Shown here: piece by piece, positions 16,802 to 25,078 of the stretch
Layout of the letters: each line of letters starts with the position of its first letter
How positions within the stretch are numbered: position 1 is the stretch's first letter
NCBI GenBank assembly: GCA_965228905.1
Contig: CBDDII010000003.1
Location: 1,798,001-1,862,000, forward strand
DNA: 64,000 nucleotides
Direction of reading: 5' to 3'
From: CALKXV01 sp965228905
GTDB lineage: Bacteria; Pseudomonadota; Alphaproteobacteria; Rhodobacterales; Rhodobacteraceae
Notes under the pieces: model-generated
What the model was told of the DNA's origin: nothing
Databases searched by the model: none
What the model saw: the letters and a program-made list of their open reading frames with translations, nothing else
Program-made: the position numbers and the translations under genes

Positions 16802-17035
16802 GTCCTATGTCGGGAACTTCCGGCTGTTTAGGTCAGCAGGTCATGGGGCATCCGGCAAACCGGATGCCCTACAATCCTTGCCCAGACGGGCTCTGCCGTC
16901 AAGAAATGATCTCTTCCATAGCAAACACAGGGTACGCGCGATGGCGGCCCTCACCGTCCTTAATACGAGATCCCATTTCCCAAGCAGAAGGCCCAAACAT
17001 TATCTACGAGGTCAGCACACTGCCTCCACGGCTCA
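16802..17035 (-). ncRNA. Candidate bridge-RNA region of the IS110-type element (right copy)
   Basis: Same 234-bp structured tail downstream of the transposase as in the left copy. The 10-bp perfect stem lies at 16846-16869 with a TTTG/CAAA loop. Assigned by position and by the IS1111-like ends; not proven. Confidence 0.4.
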
Positions 17036-18292
17036 TCAGAGAGAGGTCCTTCCGCCTGGGCTCACCCCCTCGAAGAAGGGGCGATAGGGTTCGCCGTGTT
17101 TGACCACGGCGTGTACGGTGCGCGCCATCTTTGCTGCGATTGCGGTGTAGGCCTTGCGACGCAGATGGGCATTGTGACGGTCTTTGGAGATGTAGCGCTC
17201 GAACTTGTCGCGGAAGCTGTTGGTCCGCTTCAGTACTGCGGTCTGGCCGGCCATCCAGAGCGTGCGGCGCAACCGGGCATTGCCGTACTTCGAGATCCGG
17301 CTCTGGCCGCGGAACATGCCCGACTGCACGGTGGCAAGGTCCATGCCGCAGAACTTCAGAAACTGCCGGTGATGGCGAAAACGACGCAGGTCACCGGCCT
17401 CGGCCAGGATGGTCATGGCGTTGATCGGGCCGATCCCGGGAATGGTTGTCAGCAGCTGATAATCGGGGAGGTCCGAAAGTAATTCGACGGCCCGCGCCTC
17501 AATGATATCGCGCTGTCGGATTAGGCTTCTGCCTTCAGCCAACACCAAGCGGAACATGCGGACAGCGTCAGAATCCGGCTGAACTGGCAAGCCCACCGAG
17601 CCAACGGCCGTGGCATAAATATCTGAGAGCAAACGCTCTTTGGACACTTTGCGTCCAACCACTTTCCATGCATCGGCAATGAATGCCTCCCGGCTCATCG
17701 CTGTGATCATATGCGGGGTTGAATACTTCTCGAGGAAAGCCAGGAACCAGTCGGTTCTCGAATTCCGGTGAAATCGTTCGGCCTCGGGGAAGTAGAGCGG
17801 CAGATAATGTGTCAGGATGCGATGCCACAGCTCGGTCTTCGAACGGGAGACGATCTCATGGGTCTTTGACAGTTCCTGAATGTCGGCGGTCCCGGTCACC
17901 AACGGATCGTGAAAGAACTGAACCGCGCCGATCTCCAGCATATGCAGGATGACCTGGGCGTCCTTAGGATCGTTCTTATCCCAACTGTTATGCAGAGCTT
18001 CTCGCGTTCGCGCCAGACCGACGGAGGACACAAGCTTCAACTCGAATCCGACCTGTCCGAGATGGTGAGCCAAGACACGGTGATAATTGCCGGTCGCCTC
18101 AAACCCGATCCGCACTGGCAGATCATAGCTGGCAAGAGCGGCTGAGAGGCGCTGAAAATCCTCCAAGGTGTTCGTAACTGTCATGCGGCGGCGGCGCTTC
18201 TTGCCGGGAATGCTGATCAGCACCTCATGTCGATGCTTGGATATGTCGATGGCGACCAACAAGGTCGAAAGGGTAGCATAGGTAGTGGTCAT
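17036..18292 (-). CDS. IS110-family transposase (right copy)
   Basis: 418 residues, identical to the left-copy protein: DEDD domain with VAIDISK, and a Transposase_20 domain with IPGIGP and ISKYGNARLRR. Two intact copies about 14 kb apart in opposite orientation could each act on element ends in the window. Start ATG 18292 after the hairpin leader. Confidence 0.93.
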   Translation of the reverse strand: MTTTYATLSTLLVAIDISKHRHEVLISIPGKKRRRRMTVTNTLEDFQRLSAALASYDLPVRIGFEATGNYHRVLAHHLGQVGFELKLVSSVGLARTREALHNSWDKNDPKDAQVILHMLEIGAVQFFHDPLVTGTADIQELSKTHEIVSRSKTELWHRILTHYLPLYFPEAERFHRNSRTDWFLAFLEKYSTPHMITAMSREAFIADAWKVVGRKVSKERLLSDIYATAVGSVGLPVQPDSDAVRMFRLVLAEGRSLIRQRDIIEARAVELLSDLPDYQLLTTIPGIGPINAMTILAEAGDLRRFRHHRQFLKFCGMDLATVQSGMFRGQSRISKYGNARLRRTLWMAGQTAVLKRTNSFRDKFERYISKDRHNAHLRRKAYTAIAAKMARTVHAVVKHGEPYRPFFEGVSPGGRTSL

Positions 18293-18736
18293 AGCCGGTC
18301 TCCTCAGCGGCGTGGTTATGCAAAACCACTGTTGAGACCTGAGACCCGGTTATGGCCACCCGCTGCGCAGTTTGAGGGCTGCGCAGGCGGCCATAACCTC
18401 TTAGCGGCGCTTCTTCCCGAGGTGCTACGGCCCCGAGTTCGCAGCAGAAGCGATGCAAGGCTGGCTTCGACGCGTTGGCATCAAGCCGATCCGAATTTAC
18501 CCGGGATCGCCCTGGGAGAATGGCTATAATGAGCGCTTCAACGGGACACTGCGCCGGGAGGTTCTCAATGCCGAATGATTCACAACGACCGAGCAAGCCC
18601 AGATCGTCATCAATCACTGGCTCAAGCAATACAATCACACCCGCCCTCATCAGGCACTAAACATGCGTCCGCCAGTCCCAGAAACCTTACTAGAGAAACC
18701 CCTGATTAGTGGCCCAGGCGCAGGGGGCTAGACAAT

Positions 18737-19218
18737 GTGCCTCAAATAAATTTGTCAGAGTGTTTGTTCTCCGCGGTGCCCATAGTTTCCCAGTCTCTCA
18801 AACAAAGCAGTTAATTACAGACTGTTTTTGGCAACGACTATCCTGGGTCTAGTTTCGTTTTTCTTCCGGCAAGATCCTGACGGAACCGGCGGGGGCGATG
18901 TTCGAAGAAAATATTGACCCAAAGCGGATCGGGTTGCGGCCAGAAATGTACTGCCAGTTTCCCCCGTCCGCGACCTGCCAGTTCGACTTCCCTTGCGTTT
19001 CCCTGAGTTGCTGGCCGATAAGCCCTTGCTTCTGTTCTTGGTTCAGGTGGTGGCGGGCAAGATTGAGTCGCTTCGCATGCTGGCGTTAACGGCGCATTAA
19101 CCAAAAAGGCAGGTCTCTCCAACAATCACCTCGAAATCTCCCGGTGCTGGCCGAACGAGCGACATCGCGGTCCCGTAGTCTGGCAATTGTAACGAGTATG
19201 TGTGTGTAAAAATTACCT
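18737..19218. other. Gene-poor stretch right of the IS3 copy
   Basis: No credible coding region is seen; the few open frames have no ribosome site and no family resemblance. Composition is mixed and more A+T-rich near 18737-18900. It is probably debris between the IS3 copy and the IS1182 remnant. Confidence 0.4.
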
Positions 19219-19573
19219 TCAACCTGCGAAGTCGTCGGCCTTACTCCTTGGTCGACGGCTTCTGCCCCACCAGCAAGGAACGCGGTCAGTTCGATCGAGG
19301 CGACAAAACCAGCGATAGGCGAGGTTCAAATGCACCTCTTCGCAAAACCGCCTTTTCGAGCGGATACCAAAGCAATAGCCGACCAGCAGCATGCGGATCT
19401 GCAGTTCAGGATCGATCGACGGACGCCCGGTGTGGCTGTAGAAATCTGCGAGATACGACCGAATGCTGGTCAAATCGATCAATCGACCGCAGTATGTGGT
19501 CTTGCGGCACAAGTTCCTCGAGCGAGAATTCATAAAACAGTGCCGCCTGCGCTTCCTGCTTTGGTCCCATCAT
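19219..19573 (-). pseudogene. IS1182-type transposase, N-terminal remnant with frameshift
   Basis: Starts at ATG 19573 behind an AGGAGGG ribosome site with MMGPKQEAQAALFYEF. It then shifts frame near RSIDRF (about 19480) and continues as IRSYLADFYSHTGRPSIDPE and MLLVGYCFGIRS, then NLAYRWFCRLD. This is the well-conserved N-terminal region of IS1182-family transposases. It breaks off near DRVP, about a quarter of the way through the usual length. It may be the other half of the element whose C-terminal end lies at 15636-15822, although the two now point in opposite directions. Confidence 0.78.
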
Positions 19574-19753
19574 CGCCAATCCCTCCTAATGGAAAGAATT
19601 GAATCAGCGACTTACTTCCCGATCAACCAAGAGTTTTTCACCGCGATAAGCCCACGTGAACGCAGCCTTAGCTTTAATTGGCAGGCTTTTTGGCGGGTAT
19701 AGTTCATCCATGAAATACATGTCTTTAAAAAATAATGATTTATCAGCTTTGTG

Positions 19754-19843
19754 TGGCGGAGAGACAGGGATTCGAACCCTGGGTAGGCTTGCACCCACAA
19801 CGGTTTTCGAGACCGCCCCGTTCGACCACTCCGGCACCTCTCC
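19754..19843 (-). tRNA. tRNA-Ser (anticodon CGA)
   Basis: A 90-base class II tRNA read on the minus strand. The acceptor stem GGAGAGG pairs with TCTCTCC, the anticodon stem GCGGT/ACCGT encloses the loop CTCGAAA (anticodon CGA, reading UCG), and a long variable arm (GTGGGTGCAAGCCTACC) is typical of serine tRNAs. The T-arm is GGTTCGAATCC and the CCA end is encoded (19754-19756). The 3' end faces the degraded region, a usual integration target for P4-type integrases. Confidence 0.97.
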
Positions 19844-19957
19844 GCGGGGGTCATGCGGGGGCGAATAAGGGATCGCCTTGGCCCGTGCAAGCCTTTTTCA
19901 GCCGATTTCGACACCGCCACGCTTTGAATGAACCACAAGGTAGCTTACCTATGGGAC

Positions 19958-20776
19958 ATGAAGCAGCTTTTCGCCCCCCTTGCCGCCATCTCCCTTGCGC
20001 TCGCCACGCCCTCGGGTGCTGCCACCAAGGCCGAGGTCTCCGACCTTTTCGACACCATGCAGATCCGCGACCTTCTGGACATCATGGCCGACGAGGGGCT
20101 GGCAGAAGGCGAGGCGCTCCAGGCCGAGATGCTGGGGGGCAGGGGGGGTGTCGCCTGGGAACAGGGGATCGCCCGCATCTATTCCGTCTCCGCGATGGAG
20201 GCGACCTTCCTGGCCACCTTCGAAGACGAACTCGCCGAAACCGACATCGCCCCCTTGCTGGACTTCTTCGCTACCGACACCGGCCAGCGCATTATCCGGT
20301 TCGAGATCGAAGGCCGCCGCGCGCTCTCTGACGAGGCGGTCGAAGAGGCCGCGAAAACCGCCTATCTTCAGCTTGCACCCGAGGGTGAGCGCCTGAAGCT
20401 CCTGACCGAGTTTCTGGAACTCAATGACCTGGTCGAGTTGAACGTCGCCGGTGCCATGACCTCGAACCTCGCCTTCTACCGCGGCATGGGCGAGGGCGGC
20501 GGCTTTGAAATGGACGAAGCCACCATGCTGGCGCAAGTCTGGGAACAAGAGGCCGAGATCCGCGCCGACACAACCGAATGGGTCACCGCCTACCTCACCT
20601 TCACCTACGACCGCCTAAGCGACGACGAACTCGCCGCCTATATAGACCTTTCCGAAACCAAAGCGGGCCGCTCCCTGAACAGCGCCCTCTTCGCCGGCTT
20701 CTACGACGTCTTCACCGGCATTTCCTTCGACCTGGGCGAAATGGCCTCACGCTTCATGGTGTCCGAAGAGCTGTAG
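19958..20776 (+). CDS. Secreted DUF2059-family protein
   Basis: 272 residues starting at ATG 19958 (MKQLFAPLAAISLALATPSG), which gives a clean signal peptide cleaved near GAA-TKAE. A start 30 bases upstream would spoil it. The remainder is alpha-helical and acidic, with the DUF2059-like segment AYLTFTYDRLSDDELAAYIDL near the C terminus, where such proteins end in a short helix bundle. Function unknown; expected in the periplasm. No strong ribosome site is visible for either start. Codon use resembles the core genome. Confidence 0.75.
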   Translation: MKQLFAPLAAISLALATPSGAATKAEVSDLFDTMQIRDLLDIMADEGLAEGEALQAEMLGGRGGVAWEQGIARIYSVSAMEATFLATFEDELAETDIAPLLDFFATDTGQRIIRFEIEGRRALSDEAVEEAAKTAYLQLAPEGERLKLLTEFLELNDLVELNVAGAMTSNLAFYRGMGEGGGFEMDEATMLAQVWEQEAEIRADTTEWVTAYLTFTYDRLSDDELAAYIDLSETKAGRSLNSALFAGFYDVFTGISFDLGEMASRFMVSEEL

Positions 20777-20807
20777 GGCGGGTTTCAACCGGTCGTTCGC
20801 GGGTGGG

Positions 20808-22799
20808 TTAGCGTTGCGCTTCGATATGGGCGATGAGCCTCGCGATCCAGTCAATGTAGTAATCCGCGCCCGCCTCCAGAAAGACCTCTTCCGCCGCCTT
20901 TGCATGTTTCATCGCTTGCACAAGGTGTTGCGGGTCTTCCGTCTTGTCAAAGAAAGCCAATTCCAAACCCGATAGGCAATGCTGCGTCATGGCCCATTGA
21001 AAGGGAACACTCTCGCGGGTGCGTTCCTTCAGGGCGTTTCGATAGGCGATGACGGCTTCTTCCAGCCGATCCGTGCCGCTTTCGCGTTGCCCGAGGGTTT
21101 TAAGCGCATTGCCAAGGTTCATCTGGGTCTTGGCCCATTCCAGGGGCACACACTCGCGGGTGTTTTCTTCAAGAGTGTTTCGAAAGGCGGTGACAGCCTC
21201 CACCAGCCGCTCCGGGCCGCTTTCGCGTTCCCCGAGGGCTTTCAGCGCATTGCCAAGGTTCATCTGGGTCGTGGCCCAGTCCAGCGGCACGCGCTCGCGG
21301 GTGCGTTCTTCAAGGGCGTTTCGATAGGCGGTGACGGCCTCTTCCAGCCGCTCCGTGCCGCTTTCGCGTTCCCCGAGGGTTGAAAGAGCACTGCCAAGGT
21401 TCATCTGGGTCTTGGCCCATTCCAGCGGCACACGCTCGCGGGTGTTTTCTTCAAGAGTGTTTCGAAAGGCGGTGACAGCCTCCACCAGCCGCTCCGTGCC
21501 GCTTTCGCGTTCCCCGAGGGCTTTCAGCGCAGTGCCAAGGTTCATCTGGGTCTTGGCCCAGTCCAGCGGCCTGCTTTCGCGGGTGAATTCTTCAAGGGCG
21601 TTTCGATAGGCGGTCACGGCCTCTTCCAGCCGTTCCGTGCCGCTTTCGCGTTGCCCAAGGATTGAAAGCGCATTGCCAAGGTTCATCTGGGTCGTGGCCC
21701 AGTGCAGCGGCACGCGCTTGCGGGTGCGTTCCTCAAGGGCGTTCCGATAGGCGGTGACAGCCTGTTCCAGCCGCTCCGTGCCGCTTTCGCGTTGCCCGAG
21801 GGTTGCAAGCGCATTGCCAAGGTTCATCTGGGTACCGGCCCATTCCAGCGGCACACGCTCGCGGGTGTTTTCTTCAAGGGTGTTTCGATAGGCGGCGACG
21901 GCCTCTTCCAGCCGATCCGGGCCGCTTTCGCGTGCCCCAAGGGTGAAAAGCGCATTGCCAATGTCATTTCCGGCCGTCCCACGTTCATCGGGGGCACTGG
22001 CCCGCTTCAGAACCTCCCGCGCAATGGCGATGGACAGGCGCAGTTCCAGGTTCAACCCCTTATCGCGGCCTTCCACATAGTAATGCGCCCACAATCCCCT
22101 GAGCGCCCTGAACTCAGTCTGCCCTCCGGCCTCCATATCCGCCTTCTGGATCAGGAAATCCGCCGCCCGCTTTGTATTCCCGTCCAGCAGGGCATAATCC
22201 GCCCCACTTTCCAAAAGCCGCAAGGCTTGCGCCTGATGCTCGGCCAGCGCATCCTCGATCCCCGAAACAGCGCCCGAGTTGTCACCCTCCCGCGACCTTT
22301 CGGCGGCGCGTTTCAACACCTCGTCCACCAGATCGTGGTGATTGGTTCCTGTCGCGGCCTTGGCTTGCAGGGCAAGGGCGATCTCCAGAAGTTTCTGCAA
22401 TTCCTTCCAGGCCTGCGCGAGATCCTCGGTCTCGCCCGCCGCTCGCTGTGCATATCCGATGACTGCTTCTTCGGTGATGCCTGCCGCGTCCAGCTTCTTG
22501 GCTTCCTCTAAAAGCTTGTCTGTGCGTCGGTCTACTTCGGTGACTTCCGCTTCGGGATCGACTTCGGCATCGACGAAACGGGCCACCCATAACTCTTCCA
22601 GATCAAGTGCGATCACGAGCCGTCCGACCGTCCGTACGCTAATTTCGCGTTTGCCGTGTTCAATTCCAGACAGGAACGACTTGTTGCTTGTGCCGTCCAT
22701 CTCGCCGCTCAACTGGTCAAGCGTCCATCCCTTCAGCGCACGGGCGACCTTCACCGCGCGTCCGAACTCCTCCAGCAGTTCTTGGGAAACTTTAGGCAA
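20808..22799 (-). CDS. XRE-family regulator with seven TPR-like repeats
   Basis: 663 residues. The N terminus (about residues 10-70) is a Cro/CI-type helix-turn-helix with GWTLDQLSGEMDGTSNKSFLSGIEHGKR split over helices 2-4. Residues about 95-280 form a helical linker. Residues about 281-609 are seven consecutive 47-residue units of the type GNAL..LG.RESG..RLEEAV.AYRNALEERTRERVPL.WA.TQMNL, a TPR-like solenoid. The last 54 residues form a cap. TPR arrays of this type bind peptides or proteins. Together with the DNA-binding head this suggests a ligand- or partner-gated repressor, but no target is known. It sits alone beside the tRNA-Ser, a usual place for accessory genes. Confidence 0.88.
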   Translation of the reverse strand: MPKVSQELLEEFGRAVKVARALKGWTLDQLSGEMDGTSNKSFLSGIEHGKREISVRTVGRLVIALDLEELWVARFVDAEVDPEAEVTEVDRRTDKLLEEAKKLDAAGITEEAVIGYAQRAAGETEDLAQAWKELQKLLEIALALQAKAATGTNHHDLVDEVLKRAAERSREGDNSGAVSGIEDALAEHQAQALRLLESGADYALLDGNTKRAADFLIQKADMEAGGQTEFRALRGLWAHYYVEGRDKGLNLELRLSIAIAREVLKRASAPDERGTAGNDIGNALFTLGARESGPDRLEEAVAAYRNTLEENTRERVPLEWAGTQMNLGNALATLGQRESGTERLEQAVTAYRNALEERTRKRVPLHWATTQMNLGNALSILGQRESGTERLEEAVTAYRNALEEFTRESRPLDWAKTQMNLGTALKALGERESGTERLVEAVTAFRNTLEENTRERVPLEWAKTQMNLGSALSTLGERESGTERLEEAVTAYRNALEERTRERVPLDWATTQMNLGNALKALGERESGPERLVEAVTAFRNTLEENTRECVPLEWAKTQMNLGNALKTLGQRESGTDRLEEAVIAYRNALKERTRESVPFQWAMTQHCLSGLELAFFDKTEDPQHLVQAMKHAKAAEEVFLEAGADYYIDWIARLIAHIEAQR
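20973..21959 (-). repeat. Seven 141-bp coding tandem repeats
   Basis: Direct repeats of 141 bp encoding the 47-residue TPR-like units. They are highly alike at DNA level: units 2, 5 and 7, and units 4 and 6, share long identical runs. This pattern points to recent unit duplication or conversion and makes repeat-number change by slippage or recombination likely. Confidence 0.9.
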
Positions 22800-23425
22800 C
22801 TAATTCGCTACTCCAAACAACGTCCATGAAACTCTCTGTCAGCGATTTTCGTTGCCAGCCCGCCGATATTTGTCTTGTCGACAACGTCTTTCAACTAGGC
22901 GGGCGCTCGCCGCAATGACAGGAGCATATCCGATCATGTGGCAAGTTCAATTTCTCCTCGGCTGGGTCGTCTCGGCCCAGGGCATCAACACGGCTTTCGC
23001 GGCACTTTGTGTCTGGACAGCCTTCGGTCTGTCGCCGCGCTGGTTCGCGCTGATCTCGGCAGGTCTCTATCTCGGCCTCGCACTTTGCGGCTGAAATTCA
23101 TGAGCGGCGCTTTCGGGCGCCGTTCACTTTTCTTAAACACCACCGCTCGCCCCCACGTACAAAACGGAAAACCGCCCCTCTGAACCCCGTACAATTTGCC
23201 ACCAAATCCCGCGCGGAACGTACATCCGGAAATCCGCGCAACGCCTTCGCACTTCGGGGTTGACTTGGACCCCCAATCTGACGATAAGCCGGGCTCTGGC
23301 GGGCGTGACCCGCCTTTCATGTTTGGCAATACAGTCCCGAAAGGGCTGCGCAGTCCGAGGCGGCGAGGGCCGAAAACGCTGAGAAATCAGGGCCATAGGA
23401 CGCGGGATACGAAAAGGATATGACC
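22800..23425. other. Upstream region of rplU with a doubtful small membrane ORF
   Basis: Contains one possible short gene (22915-23094, listed separately). The remaining 330 bases before rplU hold the likely rplU promoter and leader. No tRNA or clear terminator is visible. Confidence 0.4.
22915..23094 (+). CDS. Possible small membrane protein
   Basis: 59 codons from ATG 22915 (a second ATG is at 22936) with two hydrophobic stretches, FLLGWVVSAQGINTAFAAL and WFALISAGLYLGLALCG. Core-like codon use favours coding, but the ribosome site is poor and I recognise no family. Could be spurious. Confidence 0.3.
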   Translation: MTGAYPIMWQVQFLLGWVVSAQGINTAFAALCVWTAFGLSPRWFALISAGLYLGLALCG

Positions 23426-24100
23426 ATGTTTGCGGTCCTCAAGACCGGCGGCAAGCAATATCGGGTTCAGGCGGGCGATGTGCTCCGCGTCGAGAAACTC
23501 GCAGCCGACGCTGGTGAAAAAGTTCAATTCAATGAAGTGCTTATGGTGGGTTCCACCGTCGGCACACCCATGATCGAAGGCGCCGCCGTTCAGGCCGAGG
23601 TCGTCGACCAGATCAAGGGCGACAAGGTCATCAACTTCGTTAAGCGTCGCCGGAAGCATTCGTCGAAGCGTACAAAAGGTCACCGTCAGCAGCTTACCCT
23701 GGTGAAAGTCACTGAAATCCTTGAAAAAGGTGGTGACAAATCGGGCGTGAAAGCCGCCATTGGCGCAGGCTCCATCGCCGGTGTCGCCGTGGCTGCGAAG
23801 CCTGCCAAAAAGGCTGCTCCAAAGAAGGACGACACCCCGAAAGCCGAAGCCAAGAAGGCCGAGCCGAAGAAGGCCGCGCCCAAGGCCGAAGCCGGTGCGG
23901 ACGATCTGAAAAAGCTGTCGGGCGTCGGTCCCGCGCTTGAGAAAAAGCTGCATGAACAGGGTGTTACATCCTTCGCGCAGATCGCGGCCTGGGGCCCCGA
24001 AGACATCGCCGACATGGACGACAAGCTGTCGTTCAAGGGCCGTATCGAACGCGATGGCTGGGTCGACCAGGCCAAGGCCTTCGAAGCCGAGAAGGAGTAA
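23426..24100 (+). CDS. rplU: 50S ribosomal protein L21 with C-terminal helix-hairpin-helix extension
   Basis: 224 residues, twice the usual ~103. Residues 1-102 are a complete L21 (MFAVLKTGGKQYRV, the basic loop RRRKHSSKRTKGHRQ, TLVKVTEI). A Lys/Ala/Pro-rich linker (about 125-160) follows, then a helix-hairpin-helix domain from DDLKKLSGVGP to the end. The same domain recurs at the C termini of NuoE and the 61704-62549 protein. ATG 23426 is preferred over 23420 because AAAAGGA lies at normal spacing and L21 proteins begin MFAV. rpmA follows 6 bp downstream. The extension is known in Rhodobacteraceae L21 annotations; its job is unknown. Confidence 0.96.
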   Translation: MFAVLKTGGKQYRVQAGDVLRVEKLAADAGEKVQFNEVLMVGSTVGTPMIEGAAVQAEVVDQIKGDKVINFVKRRRKHSSKRTKGHRQQLTLVKVTEILEKGGDKSGVKAAIGAGSIAGVAVAAKPAKKAAPKKDDTPKAEAKKAEPKKAAPKAEAGADDLKKLSGVGPALEKKLHEQGVTSFAQIAAWGPEDIADMDDKLSFKGRIERDGWVDQAKAFEAEKE

Positions 24101-24106
24101 GAACAG

Positions 24107-24376
24107 ATGGCACACAAAAAAGCAGGTGGCTCCAGCCGTAACGGCCGCGACTCAGCCGGTCGTCGTCTTGGCGTCAAGAAATTCGGTGGCGAAGCCGTCA
24201 TTCCGGGCAACATCATCGCCCGCCAGCGCGGCACCAAGTGGTGGCCGGGCGAGGGCGTCGGCATGGGCAAGGATCACACGATCTTCGCCGTGACCGAAGG
24301 TGCCGTGACCTTTCACAAGGGCTTGAAGGGTCGTACCTTCATTTCGGTCCTTCCAGAAGCAAAAGCGGCAGAATAA
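24107..24376 (+). CDS. rpmA: 50S ribosomal protein L27
   Basis: 89 residues, normal length: MAHKKAGGSSRNGRDS start, GGEAVIPGNIIARQRG and the C-terminal KGRTFISVLP. L27 reaches towards the peptidyl-transferase centre with its N-terminal tail, and here it starts directly with AHKKA without a cleavable leader. Co-transcribed with rplU and followed by a strong terminator. Confidence 0.98.
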   Translation: MAHKKAGGSSRNGRDSAGRRLGVKKFGGEAVIPGNIIARQRGTKWWPGEGVGMGKDHTIFAVTEGAVTFHKGLKGRTFISVLPEAKAAE

Positions 24377-24400
24377 CCGGCCTTTAGACCAAAGTTTTCA

Positions 24401-24436
24401 AAGGGGCCGGTGGCAAAACCGGCCCCTTTCATTTTT
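24401..24436 (+). terminator. Rho-independent terminator of rplU-rpmA
   Basis: AAGGGGCCGGT (24401-24411) pairs perfectly with ACCGGCCCCTT (24418-24428), and TCATTTTT follows. It lies 25 bp after the rpmA stop. Confidence 0.92.
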
Positions 24437-24534
24437 ACGATCCGGTTGCGCCAAATCAAGGCCACACCCATTTGATGTAAGGTACGCCATTCAAGGAAAG
24501 GGGAATGGCCTGCGCGAGCAAGAGGAGGTGCCGC

Positions 24535-25074
24535 GTGAAGCATGATACGATTATAAACCAGCCGGTGATCGAAACCGACAGGCTTGTCCTGCGCCCCTTG
24601 CGGCGGTCCGACGTCGGCCTGTTGGACATGTACGGCTCGGACGAACGTGTCGCGCGTATGACGCGCAGCATTCCTCATCCCTTGCCGCCCGGTGCCGCCG
24701 AACAGTTCATCCAGAAGGCGCTGGACGAAAACCGCACAGAAGACGTCTGGGCGCTGGACGGCACCGCGCAGGGGCTTGGCGAAGTCACCGGGTTGATCGC
24801 ACTTGAACAGATGGACCGGGATCAGTCCGAGGTCGGCTACTGGATCGCGCCCGCGTTCTGGAACACCGGCCTTGCCTCCGAGGCGGTGACGGCACTTGTT
24901 GATGCCAATCCGCACAACGACAAGACCATGTTCGCCAGCGTGTTCCAGGACAACCCGGCCTCGGCCCGCGTCCTGACCAACACCGGTTTCGAATACCTTG
25001 GCGATGCCGAAGCCTTTTCCGTTGCGCGCGGCTCGGCCGTGCCAACCTGGACCTACCTGAAGCGCCTCGGCTAA
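24535..25074 (+). CDS. GNAT-family N-acetyltransferase
   Basis: 179 residues from a GTG at 24535. The choice rests on the AGGAGG site six bases upstream; an in-frame ATG at 24505 lacks one. RimJ/RimL-like GNAT fold with ETDRLVLRPLRRSD at the N terminus, the GYWIAPAFWNTGLASEAV acetyl-CoA region near residue 110 and NPASARVLTNTGF near residue 145. The substrate is unknown, possibly a protein N terminus. It precedes the double-GNAT gene by 4 bp in the same operon as obgE. Confidence 0.88.
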   Translation: MKHDTIINQPVIETDRLVLRPLRRSDVGLLDMYGSDERVARMTRSIPHPLPPGAAEQFIQKALDENRTEDVWALDGTAQGLGEVTGLIALEQMDRDQSEVGYWIAPAFWNTGLASEAVTALVDANPHNDKTMFASVFQDNPASARVLTNTGFEYLGDAEAFSVARGSAVPTWTYLKRLG

Positions 25075-25078
25075 CCCC

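Larger units (their letters stand above)
16802..18428 (-). mobile_element. IS110-family (IS1111-type) element nested in IS3 orfB, right copy
   Basis: 1,627 bp, identical to the left-copy element as far as I can see, in opposite orientation within the window. The GT core dinucleotides and 7-bp subterminal repeats are the same. Its position relative to IS3 is unchanged, so it was carried passively when the IS3 unit duplicated. Confidence 0.8.
16203..18731 (+). pseudogene. IS3-family orfB transposase, right copy, broken twice
   Basis: Begins at the usual overlap with orfA (GLTTEELRQAV), runs to HVWAI, then is shifted by a 41-bp insertion at about 16577-16617. The insert contains an imperfect palindrome built on GATTGC/GCAATC. 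It continues in another frame to IRSDN, is interrupted by the IS110-type element at 16802-18428, and resumes with GPEFAAEAMQGW, NGYNERFNG and RPHQALNM to a TAG at 18729. Non-functional, as in the left copy. Confidence 0.85.
15815..18736 (+). mobile_element. IS3-family element, right copy, carrying a nested IS110-type element
   Basis: Reverse complement of the left copy, with the same two palindromic disruptions and the same nested element, so all these events predate the duplication. The terminal repeats TGTCCTAGCC (15823) and its partner TGTCTAGCC (reverse strand, ending 18734) define the IS proper as about 15823-18736, flanked by GTG on each side (15820-15822, 18737-18739). The extra 8 bp GGTCCGTG (15815-15822) belong by reading frame to the IS1182 remnant, yet they are also present at the matching end of the left copy. 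Confidence 0.85.

Noticed and set aside
2913..18736. Classical composite transposon bounded by the outer IS ends
   Set aside because: Outer flanks (CGA before 2913, GTG after 18736) do not match, while the left copy alone has matching CGA flanks. The evidence favours separate insertions rather than transposition of the whole unit.
20973..21959. Regularly spaced repeats considered as a CRISPR array
   Set aside because: The 141-bp units are contiguous, in frame and encode TPR-like repeats; there are no short repeats with unique spacers and no cas genes.
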